From: Streptomyces sp. Y2F8-2
GTDB taxonomy: Bacteria; Actinomycetota; Actinomycetes; Streptomycetales; Streptomycetaceae
Length of the DNA stretch: 64,000 bases
Assembly (NCBI RefSeq): GCF_014905555.1
Contig: NZ_BNGS01000005.1
Location: 558,001-622,000, forward strand
Direction: 5' to 3'
Positions 1-7,842 of the stretch are shown here, piece after piece. Position numbers and translations under genes: made by a program. The notes under the pieces are model-generated. The model saw nothing but the letters and a program-made list of their open reading frames with translations. It had not been told where the DNA came from and did no database searches. The number at the start of each line of letters is the position of its first letter. Within the stretch, counting starts at the first letter, position 1.

Positions 1-481
1 GCACGTCCAGCAGCGCGGACGCGGTCACCAGCGACGCCCCGGTCAGCGCGTCCGGGGTGAGCCGTCCGATGTCGCCGCGCTGGGTGGTGACCGTCACCGG
101 GCTGTCGTCGGCCGCCGCGCGGGGCGCCCCCACCGAGGCGAAGTGCAGCAGGTAGGGGTCACGGTCGTGCAGCACCCAGTGCTGGGGGCCGTCGAGCAGC
201 GGGGCGAGCCAGCGGCCCATGGAACCGGTGCCGCAGCCCAGGTCGTGCACGATCAGCTCGGTGCCGTGCCCGGGCCGGTTCGCGAGGCGGATCCGCAGCG
301 GGTCGAGCAGTTCGTGCGCCCGCGCCTCCGCGTCGGCGGGCTCCCGCAGCCTCAGCCACTGCGGGGCGTATCGCGGCACCTCGGTCTCGCCGCCGCCGGG
401 CGCGGGGATCGCGGGGAGCACCCCGGGCCCCGGTTCCGCGGACGTCTCGGACCCCGCCTCCGATGTCGTACCCGTGCTCAT
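1..481 (-). CDS. SAM-dependent class I methyltransferase (partial, 3' end outside window)
   Basis: The gene reads leftward from an ATG at 481 and runs off the window edge, so only about 160 residues are visible. A glycine-rich SAM-binding motif (VHDLGCGTGSMGRWLAP) lies near residue 83 and is followed by an acidic-loop equivalent (HDRDPYLL), as in Rossmann-type methyltransferases. The ATG overlaps the TGA of the upstream glycosyltransferase (ATGA), so the two are translationally coupled. The substrate cannot be read from sequence; the neighbouring glycosyltransferase and pterin synthase-like gene suggest a small glycosylated metabolite. The class call is firm, the specific function is unknown. 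Confidence 0.8.
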   Translation of the reverse strand, partial: MSTGTTSEAGSETSAEPGPGVLPAIPAPGGGETEVPRYAPQWLRLREPADAEARAHELLDPLRIRLANRPGHGTELIVHDLGCGTGSMGRWLAPLLDGPQHWVLHDRDPYLLHFASVGAPRAAADDSPVTVTTQRGDIGRLTPDALTGASLVTASALLDV

Positions 482-1689
482 GCCGCCCTCCGAGGATCGT
501 GCAGCCGGCCCAGCACACCCGCCAGGCTGCGTGCCGTGGTCGCCCAACCGTCCAGTGCCGCCCGGCGGCCGCGCGCGGCGGCCTTGAGCCGGCGCCGTAC
601 GTCCGCCTCGCCGAACCAGCCGCGCAGCTCGGCGGCGATCGCGGCGGGGTCCTCCGGCGGGACGAGGATGCCGGGCACCCCGCCGTCCGGCGCGCGCCCC
701 ACCGCCTCGGGCAGGCCGCCGACATCGGTGGCGAGGACCGGGATGCCGCGCGCCAGGGCCTCGGTGACGGCCATGCCGTACGTCTCGGCGTACGAGGTGA
801 GGACCATGAGGTCGGCGGAGGCGTAGCTCGCCTCGAGTTCGGCACCGGACCGCGGTCCGGCCAGGTGCAGCCGGTCCGCCAGGCCGTGTTCGTCGATGAG
901 GGCGCGCAGCCGCTCCACGTACGCCGGGTCGTGGCCGAGCCCGCCGACGCACACGCAGGTCCACGGCAGGTCCTTGACCGCGGCGAGGGCCTCGATGAGC
1001 CGGTGCTGCCCCTTGCGGGGGGTCACGGCGGCGACGCACAGCAGCCGGGAGACGCCGTCGGTGCCGGGGGCGAGGGGCGCGATGTCGGCGCCGGGGGCTG
1101 CGACATGGACCCGCTCGGGGGCGAGACCGTGGTGGGAGACGAGCCGGCGCACGGCCCAGTCGCTGGTGGCGATCACGGCGGGCACGGCCCGCAGGGTGGC
1201 GCGCTCCTCGGCGTCCAGTTCGGCCGCGGTCCCGGGGTCGAGACCGGTCTCGTCGCCGAGCGGCAGGTGCACCAGGACGGCGAGGCAGAGACGTTCGGCC
1301 TCGGGTACGACGATGTCGGGGACGCCGCAGGCGACCAGGCCGTCGAGCAGGACGACCGTGCCGTCGGGCAGGTCCCGCAGTGTACGGGCGAGTTCGGCCC
1401 TCGCCTGCGCGCCGGGCCGGGGCCAGGAGCCCTCGACCAGGTGCCTTTCCACCTGCCAGCCGAAGCCGGGCAGGTCCAGGCAGACCCGGCGGTCGTAGGC
1501 GTTGCCGCCGCTGGGGGTTGCCGGGTCGTCGACGCCGCCCGGCATCACGAAGTGCACGGTGCGCAGGGACATGGGGATGATGTCGGCGTTCCTGAGGGCC
1601 GTGTTCTGCACGGGCACATAGCCCAGACGGGGCTGGGCCGGCTGCCCGGCGGTGTGCACGGACGCGTGGTCGATGGTCGTGTCGGTCAC
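478..1689 (-). CDS. Glycosyltransferase family 4 (GT-B)
   Basis: About 403 residues from a GTG at 1689. The C-terminal half carries the GT4 donor-site features: a VTPRKGQHRLIEAL-type stretch after the linker, and an E-x7-E-like motif in SYAETYGMAVTEALARGIPV followed by ATDVGGLPEAV. A retaining nucleotide-sugar transferase acting in the cytoplasm or at the membrane face is expected. The start overlaps the stop of the pterin synthase-like gene by four bases and the stop overlaps the next ATG, so this is the middle of a tightly coupled operon. Donor and acceptor are unknown. The frame extends upstream without a stop through the pterin gene, but the GTG with TGA overlap is the sensible start. Confidence 0.85.
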   Translation of the reverse strand: MTDTTIDHASVHTAGQPAQPRLGYVPVQNTALRNADIIPMSLRTVHFVMPGGVDDPATPSGGNAYDRRVCLDLPGFGWQVERHLVEGSWPRPGAQARAELARTLRDLPDGTVVLLDGLVACGVPDIVVPEAERLCLAVLVHLPLGDETGLDPGTAAELDAEERATLRAVPAVIATSDWAVRRLVSHHGLAPERVHVAAPGADIAPLAPGTDGVSRLLCVAAVTPRKGQHRLIEALAAVKDLPWTCVCVGGLGHDPAYVERLRALIDEHGLADRLHLAGPRSGAELEASYASADLMVLTSYAETYGMAVTEALARGIPVLATDVGGLPEAVGRAPDGGVPGILVPPEDPAAIAAELRGWFGEADVRRRLKAAARGRRAALDGWATTARSLAGVLGRLHDPRRAA

Positions 1690-2084
1690 AGGGCACGCTC
1701 GTAACTCGCCCAGGCGATGTGCGACTCGTGCAGCGTGACGGTGATGCCGGCGATTCCGCGGGCGTTCTCGCCCAGGGCGCCCTTGTGGATCCGTTCGGCG
1801 AGGCGGTCGGCGATCACCTTGGCCAGGAACTCCGTCGAGGTGTTGATGTTCGCGAAGTCCGGTTCGTTGTCGAGGTTGCGGTAGTTGAGCTCGCTCACCA
1901 CCGCGCCCAGCTCCTGCGTGGCCAGTCCGATGTCGACGACGATGTTGTCGTCGTCCAGCTCGGCGCGGCGGAAGGTGGCGTCCACGAGGAACGTCGCTCC
2001 GTGCAGGCGCTGCGCGGGTCCGAAGACCTCGCCGCGGAAGCTGTGGGCGATCATCAGGTGATCGCGGACGGTGATGCTGAACAA
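1686..2084 (-). CDS. 6-pyruvoyl-tetrahydropterin synthase / QueD-like protein
   Basis: 132 residues with the T-fold signature of the PTPS/QueD family: an N-terminal strand ending in an IAHSF motif, a later LHGATF motif, an FANINTSTEFLAKVIADRL segment and a terminal HESHIAWASYE strand. Family enzymes use 7,8-dihydroneopterin triphosphate and a zinc ion. In typical members the second motif is HGH; here it reads HGA, and the catalytic cysteine between the motifs is absent, so the usual chemistry may be altered or lost. It sits between a dehydrogenase and a glycosyltransferase on the same strand, which suggests a modified pterin or related product. Confidence 0.8.
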   Translation of the reverse strand: MFSITVRDHLMIAHSFRGEVFGPAQRLHGATFLVDATFRRAELDDDNIVVDIGLATQELGAVVSELNYRNLDNEPDFANINTSTEFLAKVIADRLAERIHKGALGENARGIAGITVTLHESHIAWASYERAL

Positions 2085-2249
2085 CGGACGACCCTCCAGG
2101 TGCGGTGCGTCTGGTCCCCTTCCGGGGTATGCCGTGTAGTACGGCTGACCCCTCCGCGTTGTTCAGCTGCCCGTTCTCCTTGTTCGGAGGTTCCTTGGGA
2201 GTTCCTTGGGAGTTCCCCCCAAGGTCGGGCAACTCGGGCGGGGCGGGAC
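2085..2249. other. Spacer inside the minus-strand set, with short direct repeat
   Basis: This 165-base gap separates the dehydrogenase stop from the pterin synthase-like start. It holds an 11-base direct repeat (TTCCTTGGGAG, about 2189-2210) and short G/C runs that could pair. A promoter or attenuator for the downstream three genes is possible, but no convincing -35/-10 pair is visible. Confidence 0.3.
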
Positions 2250-3230
2250 TCAGTCGGTGGGATACAGGATGCGGTGGCACAACCCCTTGAGCTCACCACG
2301 GGTGAGGCGTGGCAGCACGTCGGGGAGGTCTTCGAAGGGGGACTCGCCGGTGACGAGCGCGTCGAAGGCGGGGTCGGCGAGCAGGTCGAGGGCGAGGGCC
2401 ATGCGGTCGGCGTAGTCACGTCCGGTGCGGGCGCGCGGCGAGACGGTGCCGACCTGGCTGCTGCGGATCGTGAGGCGGCGGGAGTGGAAGGCCTCACCGA
2501 GCGGCAGGGTGACGCGCCGGTCGCCGTACCAGCTGAGTTCGACGACGGTGCCCTCCGGCGCGAGGAGTTCCAGGGAGCGTACGAGCCCCTGTTCACTGGC
2601 GCTGGCGTGGACGACGAGGTCGCAGTCGCCGAGGGCGCCCTCGGGCAGGGCGAAGCCGACGCCGAGCGCGCGGGCGGTCGCGGCGCGCTCCGGGTCGGCG
2701 TCGACGAGCTGGACGCGGACGCCGGGGTGGCGGGCGAGGAGGGCGGCGACGGAGCATCCGACCATGCCGCCGCCGACGACCGCGATCCGGTCGCCGAGCT
2801 GCGGGCCCGCGTCCCACAGGGCGTTGACGGCGGTCTCGACGGTGCCGGCCAGGATGGCGCGGTGGGCGGGCACGGCGTCGGGCACGACGGTGACGGCCGA
2901 GGCGGGGACGACGTACCGGCTCTGGTGCGGATACAGGCAGAAGACGGTCCGCCCGACCAGCTCGTCCGGCCCCTGCTCCACCTGCCCGACACTCAGATAG
3001 CCGTACTTCACGGGGGCCGGGAAGTCGCCCTCCTGGAACGGGGCACGCATGGCGGCGTGCTGGCTCTGCGGCACACCGCCGCGGAAGACGAGGGTCTCGG
3101 TGCCGCGGCTGACACCGGAGTACAGCGCGCGCACCAGCACCTCGCCGTCGCCGGGCTTCGGCAGCTCCACGTCACGCAGCTCCCCGTGGCCCGGCGAGCG
3201 CAGCCAGAAGGCGCGAGCTGTGAGGTCCAT
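2250..3230 (-). CDS. Zinc-type alcohol dehydrogenase-like oxidoreductase (MDR superfamily)
   Basis: 326 residues of the medium-chain dehydrogenase/reductase type. The N-terminal GroES-like part includes GVSRGTETLVFRG. The cofactor half has a Rossmann glycine motif (VVGGGMVGCSVAALLA, near residue 183) followed by an acidic strand end (QLVDAD), which favours NAD(H). The usual catalytic zinc cysteine is not seen in the first 60 residues, so it may work without catalytic zinc, as in the BchC-like branch. It starts at an ATG at 3230, is first in a minus-strand set with the pterin, glycosyltransferase and methyltransferase genes, and diverges from the CDP-alcohol phosphatidyltransferase about 105 bases away. 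Confidence 0.75.
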   Translation of the reverse strand: MDLTARAFWLRSPGHGELRDVELPKPGDGEVLVRALYSGVSRGTETLVFRGGVPQSQHAAMRAPFQEGDFPAPVKYGYLSVGQVEQGPDELVGRTVFCLYPHQSRYVVPASAVTVVPDAVPAHRAILAGTVETAVNALWDAGPQLGDRIAVVGGGMVGCSVAALLARHPGVRVQLVDADPERAATARALGVGFALPEGALGDCDLVVHASASEQGLVRSLELLAPEGTVVELSWYGDRRVTLPLGEAFHSRRLTIRSSQVGTVSPRARTGRDYADRMALALDLLADPAFDALVTGESPFEDLPDVLPRLTRGELKGLCHRILYPTD

Positions 3231-3337
3231 GTGCGTCTCCCTGAACGATCCGGCGTTTCACCACGTACGCAGCTACGAGAAGTCGCGCACAAGGTACGCG
3301 CGAAGATCGAATCTGTCACTTGGCCGGAGGGTGAGCG

Positions 3338-4117
3338 GTGGCCCTGAACCACACATACGAGGCGAGGCTCTTGCAGCAGGAGACGACCGTGGGGGCGGGC
3401 GTGCAGGTACTGCTGCTGACCTTGCTGGGCACGGCGATCGGCATGGGTCCGGCCGGCTGGCTGACGGGCCTGGCGTTCGCGCTCGCCACCTGGGCCGTGC
3501 TCACCCGGGCCGTGCTCCGCTCCCGGCTCAGCTCGTTCGGCCCGGCCAACCGGGTGACGCTGGGCCGGGCCATTCTGGTGGGCGGGGTGACCGCGCTGGT
3601 CGCGGACTCGTTCGAGAGCGCGCCACCGGTGACGGTGTTCGTGGGGCTGACGGCGGTGGCGCTGATCCTGGACGGCGTGGACGGCAAGGTGGCCCGCCGC
3701 ACGGGCACGTCGACCGCGTTGGGCGCGCGTTTCGACATGGAGGTCGACGCGTTCCTGATCCTGGTGCTGAGCGTGTACGTGTCGATGGCACTGGGCCCGT
3801 GGGTGCTGCTGATCGGGGCGATGCGGTACGTGTTCGTCGCGGCGGCCCGGGTGCTGCCGTGGCTGAACGGCGAACTGCCGCCGAGCATGGCCCGCAAGAC
3901 GGTGGCGGCGGTGCAGGGCGTCGCGCTGCTGGTGGCCGCGTCGGGGCTGCTGCCGTATGCGGCGGGAGCGGCGGTCGTCGGGTGCGCGCTGGCGTCGCTG
4001 GTGTGGTCGTTCGGGCGGGACGTGCTGTGGCTGTGGAGCGTGCGGGGCGGCACCGCGGTGGCGATCTCCGCCGAAGTGGCGGTGGAGCCGGTCGCGGAAC
4101 TGGTGGCGGGCGGCTGA
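3338..4117 (+). CDS. CDP-alcohol phosphatidyltransferase family membrane protein
   Basis: 259 residues from a GTG at 3338, rich in transmembrane helices. It holds the complete family signature D-G-x2-A-R-x8-G-x3-D-x3-D in the stretch beginning DGVDGKVARR and ending GARFDMEVDA. Its aspartates bind the metal and the CDP-alcohol. Enzymes of this class move a phospho-alcohol group from a CDP-activated donor at the membrane. The gene is divergent from the dehydrogenase/pterin/glycosyltransferase set, a context consistent with an unusual lipid or polyol phosphodiester product (inference). The specific alcohol is not predictable. Confidence 0.85.
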   Translation: MALNHTYEARLLQQETTVGAGVQVLLLTLLGTAIGMGPAGWLTGLAFALATWAVLTRAVLRSRLSSFGPANRVTLGRAILVGGVTALVADSFESAPPVTVFVGLTAVALILDGVDGKVARRTGTSTALGARFDMEVDAFLILVLSVYVSMALGPWVLLIGAMRYVFVAAARVLPWLNGELPPSMARKTVAAVQGVALLVAASGLLPYAAGAAVVGCALASLVWSFGRDVLWLWSVRGGTAVAISAEVAVEPVAELVAGG

Positions 4118-4139
4118 CCGGCGCCATGGCTTCAGGTCG

Positions 4140-4595
4140 TCAGGAGGTGGCCCTCGGGCCGTCGAGCCGTCCGATGCGGGCCACGTTCTCCCGGTCCTCG
4201 GGGTCCTCGCTGGGGCGGGCGGCGAACCAGGCGTCGAGGATCTCCTTCAGGAGCGGCTCGGAGGTCAGACGCAGGCTGAGCGCGAGCACGTTGGCGTCGT
4301 TCCAGCGGCGGGCGCCGTCGGCCGAGTACGCGTCCGTGCACAGCGCGGCCCGTACGCCCGGGACCTTGTTCGCGGCGATCGACGCGCCGGTGCCGGTCCA
4401 GCAGCACACGACCGCCTGGTCGCAGGTGCCGTCGGCGACCTCGCGGGCCGCCGCCTCGGAGCACGCGGCCCACTGCGGGTCGTCCCCGGCGCGCAGCGCA
4501 CCGTGCGTGAGCACCTCGTGGCCACGGCCGCGCAGTTCGGCGACCAGGCTGCGGGCCACGGGTTCGTCCATGTCCGAGGAGACGGAGATCCGCAT
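4140..4595 (-). CDS. RpiB/LacA/LacB-family sugar-phosphate isomerase-like protein
   Basis: 151 residues starting MRISVSSDMDEPV at an ATG at 4595. The fold is that of ribose-5-phosphate isomerase B: an N-terminal SSD strand, a central CCWTGTGASIAANKVPGVRAALC loop matching the family's CGTGxG-type anion-binding loop, and a WNDANVLALSLRL stretch matching the conserved R-x-x-N-D-A-N-V-L motif. Length is typical. It ends 23 bases from the convergent phosphatidyltransferase. Many Streptomyces have several paralogs whose exact substrate is not known. Confidence 0.85.
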   Translation of the reverse strand: MRISVSSDMDEPVARSLVAELRGRGHEVLTHGALRAGDDPQWAACSEAAAREVADGTCDQAVVCCWTGTGASIAANKVPGVRAALCTDAYSADGARRWNDANVLALSLRLTSEPLLKEILDAWFAARPSEDPEDRENVARIGRLDGPRATS

Positions 4596-4684
4596 GTCTC
4601 GGAGGGTACCCGCTCGCGCCCACCTGGTGGTTCCGCCGGGCTGCGGGGTACTCGGCTCCCGGACCGAGGCGGAAGGAGCCGGAC

Positions 4685-5299
4685 GTGGGCGGCAGCGATC
4701 GGCTGCGGGAGTACCGCGGCAAACGTGACTTCGACCGGACCGCCGAGCCCCGGGGCGACACGGCGGCATCCGGCGCGGAGCCCCACTTCGTGGTGCAGAT
4801 CCACGACGCGAGCACCCTGCACTTCGACTTCCGGCTCCAGGTGGGCGACGTCCTGAAGTCCTGGTCCGTCCCCAAGGGCCCGTCCGCCGATCCCGGCGAC
4901 AAGCGGCTCGCCGTGCCCACCGAGGACCATCCGCTGGAGTACGAGGACTTCGAGGGCGTCATTCCCGCCGGCGAGTACGGGGGCGGCACCGTGATCGTCT
5001 GGGACCGCGGCACCTATCGGCCGCTCAGCCACGACCGGCGCGGGCGCCCCGTGCCCTTCGAGGAGTCGCTGGAGCGCGGGCACGCCACGTTCCGGCTGAA
5101 CGGGGCGAAGCTGCACGGCGAGTACGCGCTCACCCGGTTCCGCGGTGGCGAGAGGGGCGGCGAGCAGGAGGCCTGGCTGCTGGTGAAGGCGGGGCATGCG
5201 GGATCCGGCGGCCACGGGACGCCCGACCCGCGCCGCGCCCGGTCGGTCCGCAGTGGACGCACACTCGCGCAGGTGGCCGCGGACGGCGGTGAGAGGTGA
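4685..5299 (+). CDS. LigD-type 3'-phosphoesterase domain protein (stand-alone)
   Basis: 204 residues from a GTG at 4685. It matches the phosphoesterase module of bacterial NHEJ ligase D: HFVVQIHDASTLHFDFRLQ contains the conserved His-Asp pair and Arg, followed by LKSWSVPKGPS, FEGVIPAGEYGGGTVIVWDRG and a C-terminal AWLLVKAG. The module trims 3'-phosphate and ribonucleotide ends before ligation. Here it is not fused to ligase or polymerase domains, and no Ku or ligase gene is adjacent. The tail after residue 170 is low complexity. The stand-alone form is common in actinomycetes. Confidence 0.85.
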   Translation: MGGSDRLREYRGKRDFDRTAEPRGDTAASGAEPHFVVQIHDASTLHFDFRLQVGDVLKSWSVPKGPSADPGDKRLAVPTEDHPLEYEDFEGVIPAGEYGGGTVIVWDRGTYRPLSHDRRGRPVPFEESLERGHATFRLNGAKLHGEYALTRFRGGERGGEQEAWLLVKAGHAGSGGHGTPDPRRARSVRSGRTLAQVAADGGER

Positions 5300-5359
5300 G
5301 GAGCCATCAGCGGCCTCCTCCAGACGCTGCCCGGCGAGCAGCGGGCACGGGTGGGCGCC

Positions 5360-5379
5360 GGGGGTACCCCCTCTGGGGG
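5360..5379. terminator. Hairpin-rich spacer between convergent genes
   Basis: A perfect 12-base palindrome GGGGGTACCCCC at 5360-5371 runs into CCCCCTCTGGGGG (5367-5379), so two alternative hairpins share an arm. It lies between the phosphoesterase and the convergent MFS gene and could terminate either transcript. Similar GGGGGTACCCCC elements are frequent between Streptomyces genes. Confidence 0.5.
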
Positions 5380-5457
5380 AGGCACCGGCCGGCGCCGAAA
5401 GCGAGCCCTCCCCCCGGCCCGCCCCGGCACCGGCCACCTGGTGGCCGCCGGGCGACG

Positions 5458-6894
5458 TCACGTGCCCGACGTGGCAGCCTCCCGCTCCGGGCGCGCAGCG
5501 GCTCGCGGCGCACCCTCGGTGCGCACCGCGCGCCTGCCGGGCACCAGCAACGCGGCCAGCGCAGCGCCGAGGCACAGCACCCCCAGCAGACCGAAGCCGT
5601 GCGTGTACCCGGAGCCGTACGGCAGCCCCGTCGGCTGCAACCGACCCGTCACCAGCACACTGGTGACCGCCGCGCCGATGGAGCCGCCGATCGTCCGGAT
5701 GTTGGCGTTCATTCCGGTCGCCGCACCGGTCTGCTCGGCCGGAACGCTGCCGACGATCAGGTTGGCCATGGAGGCGAAGGCCAGTCCGATGCCGAAGCCG
5801 AACACGCCCGCGACGAGGGCCACCTGCCACTGCGCGTCGTGCCACAGGGTGAGGAACCCGCAGGCGACCGCACCCAGCGCAGCCCCCGCCGTGAGCAGCG
5901 CCTTGGCTCCCAGCACCGGCTCCAGGCGGCCGCTCAGCACGCCCGAGACGAACATGGCCACCAGCATGGGCAACATGAGCAGCCCGGACGCGGTGACGGA
6001 CGCACCGAAGCCGTATCCGGCGGCGCGGGGCGTCTGCACGAAGGCGGGCAGGAAGGACCAGATCGCGTACATGCCCGCGCCGAACAGCAGCGCGGCCGTG
6101 TTGGTCGTCCACACGGCGGGCAGCCGCAGGACGCGCAGATCGATGAGCGGGCTGCGGGAACGCGCCTCGGCCGACAGCCACAGCGCGAACAGCACGGCGG
6201 CCGCGAGGAAGAGACCGATCACCGGGGCCGATCCCCAGCCCCACCTGGTCGCCTGGCTGAGTGGCAGCAACAGCGCCACCAGCCACGCGGACAGCAGAAC
6301 GGCACCGAGCCAGTTGACGCGTCCCTCGGCACGGCTCGGCGACTCGGGCACGAAGCGCGCGGCGATCAGCGTGGTGACGGCGACGACGGCGACCGGGATC
6401 CAGAACAGCCAGCGGTAGTCGAGCGCGGAGACGATGGGACCGGCCGCCACGATGCCCACGCCGCCACCGGCGGCGATCACGGCGGACAGGTTGCTGATGC
6501 TGCCGCTCACCTCGGCCGGGGCGAACTCGTCCCGGATGATGCCGAACGACAGCGGGAACAGCGCGCCGCCGGCGCCCTGGACGACACGGGCGACGATCAG
6601 CACGCCGATGTTCGGCGCGAGCGCGGCGAGCAGACAGCCGGCCAGCAGCGTCAGCAGCACCGCGACAAGTGTGCGTTTCCTTCCGACGAGGTCGCCGACC
6701 CGGCCGAGGATCGGTGTGAAGACCGAGGCGGACAGCAGGTACGCCGTCATCACCCAGGTCGCGGTGGATTGGGAGGTGTGCAGCGCGTGCTGGACGGTCG
6801 GCAGGGCCGGCGCGATCAGGGACTGCAACATGGAGAACACGCCCGCACCGGTCGCGAGGACCGCGAAGGTGAGGCGGGTGGACTTCCGGGGCAT
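5458..6894 (-). CDS. MFS drug efflux transporter, 14-TM DHA2 type
   Basis: 478 residues from an ATG at 6894 (MPRKSTRLTF). Hydrophobic segments run the full length in the number expected for the 14-helix drug:H+ antiporters. The loop 2-3 motif A is clear (GRVGDLVGRKRTL), and motif C-like glycine/proline patterns occur in later helices (VVQGAGGALFPLSFGIIRDEF). It probably exports toxic or cationic compounds across the plasma membrane. It is divergent from a TetR regulator with a palindrome in the shared promoter region, the usual local repressor arrangement. An upstream in-frame extension to 7176 is charged and unlikely to be translated. Confidence 0.85.
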   Translation of the reverse strand: MPRKSTRLTFAVLATGAGVFSMLQSLIAPALPTVQHALHTSQSTATWVMTAYLLSASVFTPILGRVGDLVGRKRTLVAVLLTLLAGCLLAALAPNIGVLIVARVVQGAGGALFPLSFGIIRDEFAPAEVSGSISNLSAVIAAGGGVGIVAAGPIVSALDYRWLFWIPVAVVAVTTLIAARFVPESPSRAEGRVNWLGAVLLSAWLVALLLPLSQATRWGWGSAPVIGLFLAAAVLFALWLSAEARSRSPLIDLRVLRLPAVWTTNTAALLFGAGMYAIWSFLPAFVQTPRAAGYGFGASVTASGLLMLPMLVAMFVSGVLSGRLEPVLGAKALLTAGAALGAVACGFLTLWHDAQWQVALVAGVFGFGIGLAFASMANLIVGSVPAEQTGAATGMNANIRTIGGSIGAAVTSVLVTGRLQPTGLPYGSGYTHGFGLLGVLCLGAALAALLVPGRRAVRTEGAPRAAARPEREAATSGT

Positions 6895-7130
6895 GAAAAG
6901 CCTCTCCGAACAGGCGCGGCCGAGATCTTCCGGCCGCGGTCGTAGGACTCCGTCGTGCGGCAGGGCAGCGTGGAGCACGCCGACGGCCGCGGGGAGCGGT
7001 CGCGGAGCGGATGGACAGACGGGCGGGCGGTGCGATCGACGCAGGGCCCGCGGTACGAGGTCGGGGGTACGAGGCCGACGAGGGGGCGTGCGGCCGCACG
7101 CGCCCAGGGCGGGCGCACCCCGACTGCTAA

Positions 7131-7150
7131 AGTGGAGGTGTTCCTCCACT
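7131..7150. promoter_or_regulatory. TetR-type operator palindrome
   Basis: AGTGGAGGTGTTCCTCCACT is a perfect inverted repeat with 8-base arms and a 4-base centre. It lies 50 bases before the tetR-like start in the 305-base MFS/TetR intergenic region. Its size and site suit a TetR dimer repressing both genes. The flanking GCTAA and CTATC could belong to promoter -10 elements. Confidence 0.7.
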
Positions 7151-7199
7151 CTATCGGAGGCACACCTCCGCTTCAACCGGCCGGCCTCGGGAGGCAGCA

Positions 7200-7781
7200 G
7201 TGACGACCCCGCCCTTCCCCGTCAGTGAGATCGTGGCGTCCCAGCGGCCGCACCGTAAGGACGCCGCCCGCAACTACGACGCCCTGATCGCCGCCGCCCG
7301 CGACGCCTTCGCGGAGCACGGCGCGGAGGCGTCCCTGGAGGACGTCGCGCGCCGCGCGGGCGTCGGGATCGGCACGCTGTACCGCAACTTCCCCACCCGC
7401 CGCCATCTCTTCGAGAGCGTCTACGCGGGCGAGGTGAACGACCTGTGCCGGGTGGCTCAGGAGGTCGCGGACCGTGAGCCGTGGGAGGCGCTCACCTCGT
7501 GGCTGCGCCGGTTCGTGGACTACACGGTGACCAAGCGGGCGATCCGCGAGGCGATGGACGACGAGTCGGAGATCTTCCTGGCCTGCCGGGAGTCCATGTA
7601 CCGGGCGGGCGGCCCGCTCTTCGAGCGCGCGCAGCAGGCCGGCGAGGCGCGCCCGGACATGACCTTCGACGACCTGCTGCGGATGGTCGCCGGCATCACG
7701 GCGACGAACTTCCTGGACGACGCCCAGCGGGACCGGGTCCTGACCGTGGCCCTGGACGGGGTGCGGGCGTCCGGCGCCTGA
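7200..7781 (+). CDS. TetR/AcrR-family transcriptional regulator
   Basis: 193 residues from a GTG at 7200. The N-terminal helix-turn-helix is typical: a DALIAAARDAFAEHGAEASLEDVARRAGVGIGTLYRNFPTRRHLF segment at about residues 28-72. The remaining helices form the ligand and dimer domain (SBP-like, with AGITATNFLDD). It is divergently paired with the MFS pump and very likely its repressor through the palindrome at 7131-7150. The last 37 bases of the gene, including the stop codon, are duplicated in tandem just downstream. Confidence 0.9.
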   Translation: MTTPPFPVSEIVASQRPHRKDAARNYDALIAAARDAFAEHGAEASLEDVARRAGVGIGTLYRNFPTRRHLFESVYAGEVNDLCRVAQEVADREPWEALTSWLRRFVDYTVTKRAIREAMDDESEIFLACRESMYRAGGPLFERAQQAGEARPDMTFDDLLRMVAGITATNFLDDAQRDRVLTVALDGVRASGA

Positions 7782-7818
7782 CGTGGCCCTGGACGGGGTG
7801 CGGGCGTCCGGCGCCTGA
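7745..7818. repeat. Perfect 37-bp tandem duplication covering the end of the TetR gene
   Basis: Bases 7745-7781 and 7782-7818 are identical. Each copy encodes the last residues (VALDGVRASGA) in its own frame and ends at TGA. The duplicated unit also contains the left arm of the downstream terminator hairpin. Confidence 0.95.
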
Positions 7819-7836
7819 CCGTGCTCAGGCGCCGGA
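7807..7836. terminator. Bidirectional terminator hairpin
   Basis: A perfect 12-base inverted repeat, TCCGGCGCCTGA at 7807-7818 and its complement at 7825-7836, with a 6-base loop. It lies between the convergent TetR and TIGR03943-type genes. There is no U-tract, as is common in Streptomyces. Confidence 0.7.
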
Positions 7837-7842
7837 TCACGC

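Noticed and set aside
4685..5299. NHEJ locus
   Set aside because: Only the 3'-phosphoesterase module is present; no Ku, ligase or polymerase gene is next to it.
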